Positions 1-11,585 of a stretch of DNA of 64,000 nt are shown one piece after another. Position 1 is the first letter of the stretch; each line of letters opens with the position of its first letter. The notes under the pieces were generated by a model, which saw nothing but the letters and a program-made list of their open reading frames with translations, did not search any database and was not told the DNA's origin. A program made the translations under genes and the position numbers. The DNA lies in assembly GCA_010909165.1 (NCBI GenBank), contig VJWM01000197.1:291501-355500 (forward strand), given 5' to 3'. Origin of the DNA: Anthoceros angustus (lineage: Eukaryota; Streptophyta; Anthocerotopsida; Anthocerotales; Anthocerotaceae).

Positions 1-600
1 GTCACGACGCGAGAAGGACTAAGACCATGTGCAGGATGCAGCAGTTATAAGTGAGGAATTAGCCCCAGAAACCAACCAAAGAATAGGAGCAGGAGGAGAG
101 CAAGACATAGAAGCAACAAAAGTCCATCACGTGCTCACAATAACAGACATAAACCTATTTTGCAATATGCATAAGACTCTGGAAAAGTGTGAAGAGCTGT
201 AGAAAGTGTTGTTGGCTGAAAGGGCACGAGCCAACGAACTCGAGGACTTACTGGCTCACAGACGTGACAGTAACGAAGCCAGAAGGCCCCTCATAGACAT
301 TGAGTGTCGAGCCATGGTCAAGGATCTCATCCTTTTTAGTCATATAGACCAAGTTGAAGGAGGGAGACTTTATAATGTTAGCCCGGCAAATGTGGTCTAC
401 AATTGAATTGCTCTAGGCTCTGAGATAGTCTTGCCATAAATCAGATGCTAGGTCTCACACAAATAAGACACCTTTGACAGAGTTGCTCAATCTTGTTGCT
501 TGACATAGTTGCTCACGACTAAATCTGTTGTAAGGCCTTATCCACTAAACAATCTGTTCATGTTGCATGTCTGCCTTGCAAAAATACTTATAGATGAAAC
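1..600. other. Unassigned DNA at window start
   Basis: I see no recognisable gene. A short open stretch at 206-406 on the plus strand is glutamate/arginine rich but has no ATG start and no family resemblance I can name. The segment adjoins the 3' side of the copia remnant that follows and may include its decayed LTR, but I could not find paired terminal repeats. Confidence 0.3.
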
Positions 601-638
601 ATCATGGAGGTACTTTCACAGAGAACATAGAAGTGGTG

Positions 639-3130
639 TCATAGTAGGTCCTCTACGGAGTAGGTCATGATGTTTAGAAATAGCTTTCCTTTCTTCTGCA
701 AGCAGACTTGGGTGAGCTCATGTGCTTTTGGGAGTTGATAGAGAGAATTCCCTGAACCTAAGAGCTCCCATAAGATATAGTGGTGATATAACTCATATGT
801 TTTGTTCATGCATGAAATCGTGGATTTGACACAAGTGCAATTACAGACATGTTGTCGCTTAGGACCTTGGTAGGGCCTAGTTGTGGAAAATTGATTGAGT
901 TTAAAAACTATATCTTCCACTCCCAATTCCTTGCAAGCATCCGTTAATGCCTTATACTCTGCCTCGATTGAAGACCAAGCTAACGATGTCTACTTTTTAC
1001 GGGACCAACTCACAGCACCTAGTGCTAGGAGGAAAGTGTAGGCTGATAAAGGCTTGCCGGAGTTAGCATTCGATGGTTGATCGGCATCGATAAAGGCTTG
1101 CCGGAGTTAGCATTCGATGGTTGATCGGCATCAGTAAAAGATGTAAGTGCTCAACTCTTGTTGTCCACTGGATGAGTATTGTAAACCATAGTTTAACGTA
1201 CTTTTTATATAACTATAAATTTTTTTAGCCGCAGCCCAGTGTGTCCTATCAAGGCACGTCAAGAATTGAGAGACGATGCTGACGGGATAACTAATATCCG
1301 GCCTAATCTAGTTGACCATTTATATTAGACATCTTACAGCTTGGGTGTAAGGTATACCGGCCATGTTCTGCTCATCTTCTACACTTTAGGGCGATTGAGC
1401 GAGGGTCAATTTTTCACCCATTGCAGAAGTAGTCGAAACAAGATGGGCAATATGCAAGTGAAAATGCTTCAATATTTCCTTAAGGTATTTGGTTTAATAT
1501 AAGATGATAGAACCCTGCTTTCTATCCCGTAAAATCTGTGTGCTTAAACAAAATTGAAGAGGGCCCTGATCAATCATTTCAAACCCAGAACGTAAAATAT
1601 CTATAACCTTGTCGAGTTGGGTTGTGCTGTGGCTCAGAAGGGTAGCATGATCAACATATAATATAAGAATGTCGAACACGCCTTCCTTAGCAATATAGAA
1701 GACATTCGAGTCGACTGCAGATTGAATAAATTCATTTTTTCTTAGGAATTTCATAATGCGCTTATACCAAGCGCAAGGACTTTGCTTGAGCTCATAGGTG
1801 GTTTTTAACAACTTGTACATCTTATGGGGCGAGCGTATACTCACAAAACCTTCTAGCTATGTCGTGTACAAGACCTCTTTAATCTCACCATGAAGAAATG
1901 TTGTGCAGATATCCATTTGATGAAGCTTGAGGTTAAACTCGACTGCCATAGCAAGGAATATAGGCATAGATGGAGGCTTCTCAACCGGCGAAAAGATATC
2001 TTTATAGTCGATACATGGAATCTGGCTCAAACCTCTAACCACCAATCGTTCCGTATACCTTACAATAATGCCTTTGACCTTAAGCTTGGTTTTGAAAACC
2101 CATTTATATGTAATAGGTTTACGACCAAGAGGTAGGTTTGCTAATTCCCATGTGTTGTTCTTCATCAGGAAATTGTACTCGTCATCAATAAACACACGCC
2201 AATGCTCACCATCAGGGTATTTAAGTGCTTCTTCACAAGACAAAGGATTTGGACAAATATTTGGAACATGTAAGTCAAGCATACATACTGAATTTCTTCT
2301 AAAGTCCAGTGGTTGGTATGAGGCTCCAGCTATTGATCTTTGGTACGTCGGTCTCGAACATAATATCAAGGAGGTTCTTCAACTGCTGTTTGTGGAGGAT
2401 TCTCATGAGGAGTAGGCTCAGCAGCGTCAATGGCTCCCACTACTCCCACTGAATCGTCATCTCCCACATCTTGGGTAGGCAGTTCTTCTACTAGGTGATC
2501 AGTAGTGTCATTCGTATTTTAAGCTCCCTTAAGGTCTAGGCATTTTAAGTGTGTTACCTTAAGGGAGCTTAAAATTACTTTGTCTAGACAAAGTAATTTT
2601 AGAAGTTTGGGGGTTTAACAACTTGTAGGCCTTAGTCTTCTCTGAATATCCTAGAAAGATATAGTCTAACTTCCGTCGCTTGGGTTTAGGGACAAAGGAA
2701 AAAGAAGGAGACCCAAACACCCGGAGATGGAGTAGGCAAGGCTTTCTTCCCCATAAAGCTTTATATGGCGTGCGATCAAGAAGTGTTGCCGTGACAATCC
2801 TTTTCAGAATGTCAGTTGTTTTAACTATTTCTTCCACCCAGTATGATTCTAGCACCGAGGCTCATGACAACATGTTCTTGGTCATGCCCATAAACATTTG
2901 ATTCTTGCGCTCCGAAACACCATTTTGTTATTGTGTGTAGGGGACAGAGAGCTAACAAATAATTTCATATTGTTGGAAGAGACCATTGAAGTTGTGACAT
3001 GTAAGTTCACCATCGTTTGTATGAAACACTTCATCACCTTGCCTGTTTGTCGTTGAGCCATAGGAATACAGGGAGAAATGTGGTCAAAGGCTTCACTCTT
3101 GAGTTTCATTAGAAAAGTCTAAGTGTATCT
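639..3130 (-). mobile_element. Decayed Ty1/copia retrotransposon (integrase, RT, RNase H)
   Basis: Read on the minus strand, the order is integrase, reverse transcriptase, RNase H, the order that defines copia elements. Integrase tail is at 2559-2855 (residues RTPYKALWGRKP and LRVFGS, followed by the typical KRRKLDYIFLGYSEKTKAYKL-type segment). RT begins at 1857-2369 (NNTWEL, YKWVFKTK, FSPV) and continues at 1494-1844 (TTYELKQSPCAWY). RNase H is at about 860-1015 (SSIEAEYKAL-like) running into 639-926. The catalytic YVDD box reads YVDH at about 1635-1660, and several frameshifts separate the pieces, so the element is dead. I found no LTR pair. Confidence 0.85.
1045..1132. repeat. 44-bp tandem duplication inside the copia remnant
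   Basis: Two identical copies of a 44-bp unit (1045-1088 and 1089-1132) beginning gataaaggcttgccggag. It lies in the RNase H to LTR part of the element and further disrupts it. Probably a replication-slippage duplication. Confidence 0.9.
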
Positions 3131-3149
3131 CGAGAAGTCGTCTATATCA

Positions 3150-4482
3150 CGAAGTAAACATATGAACACTTCCTCACCAGACAACCAAGCAGATCAGATA
3201 TAATATATAAATATAGCATTTGCATATCACCCCCAACACGGGAAAGTCGCTCTTTTTATCCTCCGAGAACCGGTGTTTGGAAGTGAACTCTCTTTGGAAG
3301 TGGACTTTTTCTCCCTCTACTCCTTTTTACAATGCACCGTTCCTCTTCCGAGAAAAGTAGGAAGACGTGCTAAGTTTGTTGTTTATGTTGTGGGAGCAGG
3401 TGATATCACACTGTGCGGCAACCCACGATCGCAGCAGCTCGCCCACCAAACGCATCCATCTATCTACCTTACCTACACATGTGTTGCCATGGCTGTCCGC
3501 AAATAGGCTGGCCGTGAAACGATCATGTAAGGCAGCAAAGGCCGTGCGCCCAGGCAGGCTGTAGCCAAAGATATCCGGGCACTGACAGCCGAGCCAATTA
3601 TGCAAGCCAGTCTGCAGGCCTGGCCAGGCAGGATTTCCAGTGCGCAGGGGTAGAATAGGTGGCACTGGCAAAGCGCAGAGTACCTTCCGTTTGATTCGTT
3701 CCGGCAGTGAAGAATTCTTTCTGCGAAACAGCCAGCTACCACCCAGTTGGCAGCAACAGGCCCGGGCTGGGCTCCACCGTCTTCGCTTTCGGTGCGGTGT
3801 CGCAGTGTCTGCACCTGGACGCCGCGCCACAGAGGATAGTACATTCATGGCCGTTATAGTTCCGTCCAGCTTTGACGACTCCCACACAATCAGTCCCGCT
3901 GCTCGCAGCAATCACTGTCCGCTTCTGGGGACAGGACAGAAAAACCAACCAACAAACCAGTTCATTCTAGTGCCTGCTTTCCGAACGGGAGAGAGGAAAC
4001 AAAACTGGAGGCAACTGCGCTGCATTATGGAGAAATACAATATTATCACCTGTGGAATGCGGCAATCGAGGTGATCTGTCTCACACCGCAGTGGCACTCG
4101 TGATAACTAAACCTCTACCTATTCCGGACAAGGCCACATCCACAGCCCGTGCTATAACACACAAGCCCACAGGCTCGTCTTCCTACATTGCCGAGTGTGA
4201 GATGCGAACACATCCGATCTAACACTAGAGAGCCAGGAGGAGAAATAAACAAGCTAACAATTTAAGGGCACTGCAAAATTCGACAGCTCTATGGCACAAG
4301 GGAATGAGAAAAAATGTTCTGCCAAATCCATGTTGCCAAGCACTACAACAGAAGGCTCTGCAACACCAGTGCCCATGAATGAATGTAGTCGGGCAACAGG
4401 CATGACAACCACCTCGCCTCTCCTTCACGCCGCAGAAGAGGCCACCATGGTACAACAGAGTAGTAGAACCACCCTTCCTGCC
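3150..4482. other. Intergenic, probable 3' flank of the fasciclin-like gene
   Basis: No conserved protein is visible on either strand. The longest open frame (3327-3911, minus) has biased, cysteine/arginine-rich composition and no domain. The part nearest 4482 is expected to hold the 3' UTR and polyadenylation site of the fasciclin-like gene. Confidence 0.4.
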
Positions 4483-5894
4483 CTACAGCAGCAGGAGCCC
4501 CGAAGCCACCAGAGCAGCAGACATGACACCCGCCACACTGACAACCAAGCCCGCAGCAGCATTGGGCGGGAGGTAATGGGTGCGGTGGTGGGTGGTGCCT
4601 TGGTGGATGGAGTAGGGGCCTTGGTGGGAGACGTGGGCGGAGTGGTGGATGGCGTGGGAGCCTTGGTTGGGGTAGTAGACGGGTCGGGACAGGGGCGCAG
4701 GGACGGGGTGGTGGGGGCAACGGAAGGCACTGGAGTTCCAGGAGCGGGATCGGAGATGCTGGGGATGGGACAGTGGAAGCCGGAGAGGGAACTGGGCTGA
4801 GCTGGGGCAGGGATGGGGGAAGCAGGAGCAGGGCCTTCTACAGCGGGAGCAGGGCCCTCAACAGCGGGGGCAGGGCCTGCCACAACAGGGGCCGGGCCTT
4901 CAACAGCAGGAGCTGGAGCCAAGGGGCCGGGAGCAGGTGCAGGGGCGAAGAGGGCAGGAGGAATGAGCACAGCATCGATGGCGTAGATGGCAGCAGGGGA
5001 CTTGTCCACAACAGTGGTCTGAACTGTAGCGTTGTTGTAGCCGGACTGGATCACAACCTGGCCTGCAATGCTGCTGATGAAGACGTTGTAGCCGGAAGCA
5101 GTGGTCTCCTCTCCACTCTCCTGCTCCAGCAGGGCTTGGGACACGTACTTGGCCAGGACATGGAACTTCAACACAAGCTGAACCTGGTCGGAGGAGAGAC
5201 CTGCAAGCGTACTCTGCACCTTGTTGAAGGCGGAGTCGGTGGGGGCGAAGAGCACCACCCCGGTCGCAGCCAGCTGCTGCACCACAACATCCAGCCCGGT
5301 CTGCTTCAGCAAGGAGATGAGCGTGTTGTACTGCCCTCCCTGGACCAGAGCGTCGGTGACGTTGGTGAGAGCCGCCTGCTGCAGCCCGATGGGGAAGATA
5401 GCGGTGCTGGCCTGGAAGACCGAGATGATGTAGCCCTGCTGGGTGATGTTGGTGACGATGGTGGCGTTGGGAGTGTTCCCCCCGGGAACTCCCAGGCCCA
5501 CAGAGCCGTCAGCCTCGTCAGTGACGTTGAGATATCCGTTCTGGAACTGCGCCCGCCCGGTCCGCTGGTACAGAGTCGCCACCAGCGCCGTCTTGTTGGG
5601 GAGGCTCCGGATGTCGTCGTAGGAGAAGGCCTGCAGCCCGGTGTGGTAGCGCAGGATGTCGGCCACCTCGGAGTCGGAGAAGCCGGCGCCGGCGAGCCCT
5701 CCCACCACGCCGTTGTTCACCACGAAGAGCGACACCGAGTTCTGCCGGTTGATCTCGTCCGCCACCCCGGAGGAGCTCAGCAGCTGGCTGAAAAACGAGT
5801 AGTCGGGGAACGGCGCCAGGACGTCCGTCACGTTCAGGGCGGACACCGCCCCGAGCAGCAGCGCAGCGACTAGGAGCTGCACCTGGAACCTCAT
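4483..5894 (-). CDS. Fasciclin-like arabinogalactan protein, GPI-anchored type (one apparent frameshift)
   Basis: Cell-surface glycoprotein of the FLA family, placed at plasma membrane and wall. Numbering from the ATG at 5894: signal peptide 1-19 (MRFQVQLLVAALLLGAVSA); first FAS1 domain about 20-170; second about 175-313 with H1 motif VVLFAPTDSAF at 213-223, the FHVLAKY box near 244-250 and H2 motif YAIDAVLIP at 304-312; then a long Pro/Ala/Ser/Thr arabinogalactan region with APAP, GPAP and SPTKAP glycomodules. The frame open in the assembly then runs into a Trp/Cys-rich tail, but the next frame from 4562 reads NAAAGLVV through ALVASGLLLL and stops at 4483-4485, a textbook GPI-attachment signal. 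One extra C in the CCC run at 4564-4566 restores it, giving about 470 residues. Several N-glycosylation sequons occur in the FAS1 part. No intron is needed. The family is certain; the frameshift may be an assembly error. Confidence 0.9.
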
Positions 5895-7459
5895 TTTGCT
5901 GGAGGAGAGGAGAGACAAACAGACACAAAGAGAGCCGATTCGTCAGGTACCCTTCCCCAAGAGGACGCCAAGCAAACTCACTCAGCAAGGCAATGCAATG
6001 CCGGGCAATGCTGGTATCCAGCAGCTCCAGATGCAGAATAGGAGGATGCGAGGCGGGCAGTTGAGGAGATGGAAGGCGGGAACTCGGCTGAGAAGGGGAT
6101 CGAAGAAACTTACAAAAGAATAGGGTTGGATCGCAGCGCAGCTGGCTCCCGCGGAGCTCCGATCGTCGCTGCGAGTAGAGCTCGTAGACGATGTAGGAGT
6201 GAGCTTCTGCGGCGCGTCGAGCGAGCTCGAGAAATGAGAAAGGAACAGGTAGACTGCTGTTGAGAGCGCGGCGGGGCTTAAGAAGCGCGGGGAGCTTGAG
6301 CGGCCCGATTGGCGGAGCCTGACCGGCGGTCGCGGACCGCCCGTCGGTACGCCTTGCGGTCCGTTGGCCTGACACCTCGTGCCTGCTGTTTATTAGCTGT
6401 GCTTGCGTCCCGCAAAATTACACCCTTCAACGTCTATCAGCCGCATATTTACGCTACCTACCCAGCCGCATCGCCTCACGGCTTTATTGGATGCTGTTTT
6501 TCGAAAAATTGAAGTCTGCTTTGAGCGAGAGTGCGAACTGGCGATCCCATGCATGCACCCGGTTCCGGGACCTAATTGTGGACAGACAAAAACAACGCCT
6601 TGCCTTGCTTTGCTTTGGCAGGTAGAGATAGAGAGAGAGTGCGTGTGCACCTAATCAGATTGTGGTGGTGGTAACACAATCCATGGTTGAGGAGGAGAGT
6701 TGTGTCAGATGGCAGAACGGTAATCTGGGCAGCAGGCATGTGCGCAGGCCTGAAGCCTGAAAACGGCTGCCTGGCCCGCGAGCCAGCCTGGGCTGGGCTG
6801 GGCTGTGGGCTGGTTTGTGGCCGGGCCCCGGTCACAGTTGTGTCCCACCACCTCGGAACCTGCCGGTGCCGGTGCCGGTGCCGGTGGTGGTGGTGCCGGT
6901 ATCCCGGGAGGCCCTGTTCGGTGTTCAGGCCAGTCTCCTTTCGAAATTGTGTCTCCAGTCATTGCCTGCATTCACTCGCACAGCGGACCGGGGTCCGTGA
7001 TCGCGCCGGACGCCTCCCTATTAACTCGACTCGACCGTTGCTGGCCTGGCCTGGCCTGGCCTGGCAGGAGGAAGATGAGAGTTCCATGCACGAAGCACAT
7101 GGCTGGCTGGGCTGTAAAGCGGCGTACGTACCTGGTGGGAGTGCAGTTTACTGCTTTGTACTACAATCTTCTTTCTTCTTACAGTCCAGCCTACTGCACG
7201 CTTGGGCAGGGCGCAGTCTGCGCTTGGGAATATGTACTGCTCTCGTGAGTAGTGAAGTCGTGTCGGCTCACATCTTTACGCGACTGCTGTGGGGTGCAGG
7301 AGCACCACGACAACCGCCCACCACATTGCTGGCCGATGCCAGTGCCGTTGCCGTTGCCGTTGCCGTTGCATCGCTGTGTTTAACACCGGTCATGTTCCAA
7401 AACTTGGTTTGACCCAGAAAGAGGTGAGGCGGTGGATGTTGCATACATAGGTGGACGAG
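5821..7459. repeat. Unit 1 of 1.64-kb tandem duplication (FLA 5' end plus upstream region)
   Basis: Starts within codon 24-25 of the fasciclin-like gene and covers its signal-peptide codons, 5' leader and about 1.5 kb of upstream DNA. It is nearly identical to 7460-9098. Differences I can see between units are almost all single-base length changes in homopolymers; substitutions are rare. The unit contains short G/C repeats, such as ccggtg at 6862-6890, gcctg at 7045-7063 and gccgtt at 7342-7367. Confidence 0.9.
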
Positions 7460-7533
7460 ACGTCTGTCACGTTCAGGGCGGACACTGCCCCGAGCAGCAG
7501 CGCAGCGACTAGGAGCTGCACCTGGAACCTCAT
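7390..7533 (-). pseudogene. Truncated FLA copy: signal peptide plus short tail (47 codons)
   Basis: Within duplication unit 2 the FLA start codon recurs at 7533. The first 24 or 25 codons match the intact gene (signal peptide through ALNVTDV), after which the reading frame runs into the far end of unit 1 and stops at 7390-7392. The product would be a 47-residue secreted peptide (about 28 residues mature) with no FAS1 domain. It keeps a full copy of the upstream DNA, so it may be transcribed. Most simply a by-product of the duplication. Confidence 0.7.
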
Positions 7534-9098
7534 TTTGCTGGAGGAGAGAGAGACAAAACAGACACAAAGAGAGCCGATTCGTCAGGTACCCTTCCCCAAG
7601 AGGACGCCAAGCAAACTCACTCAGCAAGGCAATGCAATGCCGGGCAATGCTGGTATCCAGCAGCTCCAGATGCAGAATAGGAGGATGCGAGGCGGGCAGT
7701 TGAGGAGATGGAAGGCGGGAACTCGGCTGAGAAGGGATCGAAGAAACTTACAAAAGAATAGGGTTGGATCGCAGCGCAGCTGGCTCTGCGGAGCTCCGAT
7801 CGTCGCTGCGAGTAGAGCTCGTAGACGATGTAGGAGTGAGCTTCTGCGGCGCGTCGAGCGAGCTCGAGAAATGAGAAAGGAACAGGTAGACTGCTGTTGA
7901 GAGCGCGGCGGGGCTTAGAAGCGCGGGGAGCTTGAGCGGCCCGATTGGCGGAGCCTGACCGGCGGTCGCGGACCGCCCGTCGGTACGCCTTGCGGTCCGT
8001 TGGCCTGACACCTCGTGCCTGCTGTTTATTAGCTGTGCTTGCGTCCCGCAAAATTACACCCTTCAACGTCTATCAGCCGCATATTTACGCTACCTACCCA
8101 GCCGCATCGCCTCACGGCTTTATTGGATGCTGTTTTCGAAAAATTGAAGTCTGCTTTGAGCGAGAGTGCGAACTGGCGATCCCATGCATGCACCCGGTTC
8201 CGGGACCTAATTGTGGACAGACAAAAACAACGCCTTGCCTTGCTTTGCTTTGGCAGGTAGAGATAGAGAGAGAGTGCGTGTGCACCTAATCAGATTGTGG
8301 TGGTGGTAACACAATCCATGGTTGAGGAGGGGAGAGTTGTGTCAGATGGCAGAACGGTAATCTGGGCAGCAGGCATGTGCGCAGGCCTGAAGCCTGAAAC
8401 GGGCTGCCTGGCCCGCGAGCCAGCCTGGGCTGGGCTGGGCTGTGGGCTGGTTTGTGGCCGGGCCCCGGTCACAGTTGTGTCCCACCACCTCGGAACCTGC
8501 CGGTGCCGGTGCCGGTGCCGGTGGTGGTGCCGGTATCCCGGGAGGCCCTGTTCGGTGTTCAGGCCAGTCTCCTTTCGAAATTGTGTCTCCAGTCATTGCC
8601 TGCATTCACTCGCACAGCGGACCGGGGTCCGTGATCGCGCCGGGACGCCTCCCCTATTAACTCGACTCGACCGTTGCTGGCCTGGCCTGGCCTGGCCTGG
8701 CAGGAGGAAGATGAGAGTTCCATGCACGAAGCACATGGCTGGCTGGGCTGTAAAGCGGCGTACGTACCTGGTGGGGAGTGCAGTTTACTGCTTTGTACTA
8801 CAATCTTCTTTCTTCTTACAGTCCAGCCTACTGCACGCTTGGGCAGGGCGCAGTCTGCGCTTGGGAATATGTACTGCTCTCGTGAGTAGTGAAGTCGTGT
8901 CGGCTCACATCTTTACGCGACTGCTGTGGGGGTGCAGGAGCACCCACGACAACCGCCCACCACATTGCTGGCCGATGCCAGTGCCGTTGCCGTTGCCGTT
9001 GCCGTTGCATCGCTGTGTTTAACACCGGTCATGTTCCAAAACTTGGTTTGACCCAGAAAGAGGTGAGGCGGTGGATGTTGCATACATAGGTGGACGAG
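7460..9098. repeat. Unit 2 of the 1.64-kb tandem duplication
   Basis: Second copy of the segment at 5821-7459. It begins acgtctgtcacgttcag at 7460 and ends where the same acgtctgt recurs at 9099. It carries a second copy of the FLA leader and signal-peptide codons with no FAS1 domains behind them. Confidence 0.9.
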
Positions 9099-9106
9099 AC
9101 GTCTGT

Positions 9107-10236
9107 ACGTCAGGAAAGAAAAACAGAGCAGACGGGCCAGGCCAGGGAAAGGGAAAGGGAAAGGAAAACTGCTTCTTTATATATGCATACATGTACACAC
9201 ACATGCATGGGTTGCATTCAGGTATGTAGCCTCGGGAAACGCAGGGTCCTGGACAAGGCAGCCCTCTGCTGAATCAGCTCACAGACATACATACCGTGAT
9301 TGGAGTGGAAGCCGCCCCGCAGGCTGCAGCTCATGTGCGTGCAGGAGTCGAGATCATGGATGCCAGTGATCAGGCAGCGGCTCCCATTTATCCCTTGCAT
9401 ACGTATCACAAGACAGCCAGGCCCAGCACACGGATGAAACAGCTGGATTCAAGGGAAGTCCCTGGAGCTGATGCCACCCACCGTTCATGGTGACTCTCTG
9501 GTTGCAGAGCAGCCAAGCCTCTTCTGACCTGCCGGGAGCCGCCGTACTCGCAAGTGTCACACAGTTTGTGGACTCCAACCTTAATGTATGTACATGTGTG
9601 CACCTCTTCTGCACCTGTGGTGGGCGGGCCGATTTACGGATTTACAGATCTTCACAGATTTACAATCTGTGCACAGCTGTGAGGTCACAGGCATGTCAGG
9701 CGTGACAAATTACATCAACCCTTCATCACTTTCTCCCCATACATGTCTCTCTACACACACTAGATACCTGCATCTCAGGGGAATGCTTCCAAACTTATGA
9801 TCTAGAGTGCGCTCATCAGCCACCGAAACGCCGTATCTGCAGGTGGGACACACAACCACTACAGGGAGTCCATCTGCCGATCCCACATAACAGAAACAAA
9901 ACTAAACAGGCACCGCTCCAACAAAACGAAAAACTAATCAGGCATCGATTTCAGGTGTCCTGGAACGTGCTCTGCCCCTACCGATACAAGAGGAAAAATA
10001 TACAAGTACTCGACCGTGGGCAGCTCCAGACCTCACTAATCCCGAGTCAATGACCAGAAACGTGTGTAGGCCAGTGGGTAACACAACCGCACCTAGAGCG
10101 TTATCCAGCTGTACAAGCAGATGAGCACCCCCTAACCAAAAGAATAGTGATAGTAGCAGTTTCCTGGAAAACGTGACGTTGTCAGTTTCCTGGAAAACCA
10201 GGCACCCTTTCCCCCTTCCCCTCCCTCCCCCTACAG
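9107..10236. other. Intergenic with simple repeats
   Basis: No gene recognised. A short gggaaa repeat lies at about 9146-9165, followed by alternating ca/tg and at runs near 9176-9206. A cagtttcctggaaaac motif occurs twice close together at about 10157-10196, just below the PEX19 stop codon, so within its likely 3' UTR. Confidence 0.4.
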
Positions 10237-11585
10237 TCACATGACATTGCAATTTTCTGGAGTTCCAGGTAGCCCTCCCTCTCCAGCCAGCTCAGAAATC
10301 CTGAGAACAGAATAAACACAGTAACTTCAGTTTCCGCAGTTATGCAGCTGGATCTGTGTAATCTAAGCATACGGACATGACCGGGGAGAGAGAACATACA
10401 TTGGCAGCCCATCCTCCCCAAGTTCCAAGCCAGGAGCCAGTTCCCTGATGATGTCACTAGGAGGTTGTCCACAGTCTTGCATGTGTTGCATCAGGTCAAC
10501 GATTTTGTGAAAGTCTTCTGGTGTGCTCTCATAGATGGTGCAAAGCTGCTTGATAAGCTCATATTGCCTGGCATAGCGAGCATAATCTTCCCTGCTCAAA
10601 CGTAATTCATTGTCTCGCAACCACTGTGGATACCTTTCCCCGATCTCCTTCATCGGTTCGTGAAGGACCTCCTTGGATAGAAGTTGACGCATCATCGTGT
10701 CCATGATCCCGTTCATGTCCTGTCAGACCAATCACACGCCATCAGCTTTGCCATTACTCTGTGCGCTACAGACAACTTCAGTTAACAAAATCAGCCGTCA
10801 AGAATATCCAGCTACTACACTACGCGATGAAGAAATCTGCTCAGAACGTACCTCAGATCTTCCAAGGTCTTCAAACTGCTTCACAAGATTGTTAACCAAC
10901 GCATCTCCAAGAGCGTCCTCATCTTTTGTACAATCGATGTTCTCCACGGCCTGCCTTGTCTCATCCCTTAGCTTCTCCAACGTTGCTCTCTGATCAGATG
11001 CAGAGGGAATTTTAGACTTGCTGGAAGAACGGTTTCCCACTGTCTTGGAGGCTGGACCTTTCGACGCTGCTCCCTTTCGGATGGAGGATTTTTTCTTCAG
11101 CTCAGGTAAGCCCAGTCCCAAACCTTGCCCTAAAGTAGCTCCATGTTTGCCGGCAAAACCACCTGCTTCCTTGACACTAGCTGCTTTCCCGGTTGAGCTG
11201 TCCGCACAGAACAGACGAAAAGCATCATGCATGAATGACACCCATGCTACAATCGAAGCATGTGAGCAGACGGTGAAAGGCACACCAACTTCTATAACCT
11301 TCAGAAAAACGGGGAGCTGGAGGAAATACTTACGTGGAAGCTTTCGTGCTCAACTCAACCTTCTGAAGCTCATCCAAGACACCTGTAACATGAGCGAAGC
11401 AGAATTGTTAATTCTCCAGCTCGTCATGCAGAGGCTGTTCCAGATCCAACAGCGACCGACGGTGTGCGATCCAAGACAACCCGGGATGCAGCTGCACTGG
11501 AAAGCGAAGGAACATGAGAATCAAACTCACTGTCAAGCAAGTCATCCAAATCCTCCACCGCTTCAGCTCCGCGTTCTCCTGCCAT
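10237..11585 (-). CDS. PEX19: Peroxisomal membrane-protein import receptor PEX19
   Basis: PEX19 is the farnesylated chaperone and import receptor that carries peroxisomal membrane proteins to PEX3. I assemble five exons with GT-AG introns: 11585-11531, 11382-11334, 11197-10852, 10719-10400 and 10300-10237, giving 834 nt, 277 residues and consistent phase throughout. The N-terminus has the acidic DLDDLLDSVLDEL helix typical of the PEX3-binding end; the middle has LGQGLGLGLPEL (compare plant GLGMGLP); the core is highly conserved (MDTMMRQLLSKEVLHEPMKEIGERYPQWL, cited here only as the segment around residues 122-150, then YELIKQL and DCGQPPSDII). The short last exon ends CNVM followed by stop, a CaaX farnesylation box. 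Length is close to plant PEX19 (about 250). Its start lies 574 bp from LPA19, transcribed the other way. Confidence 0.95.

Noticed and set aside
3327-3911. A 194-codon minus-strand ORF
   Set aside because: No ATG-supported family resemblance, cysteine/arginine/tryptophan scatter, and overlapping frames of equal length on both strands.
4773-5873. A 366-codon plus-strand ORF
   Set aside because: Exactly antisense to the FAS1 and Pro/Ala-rich codons of the FLA gene; high GC gives long shadow frames. Composition is biased and no domain is present.
5518-6375. A 285-codon minus-strand ORF upstream of the FLA start
   Set aside because: It runs out of frame through the FAS1 region and the duplicated leader; the true gene is in another frame.
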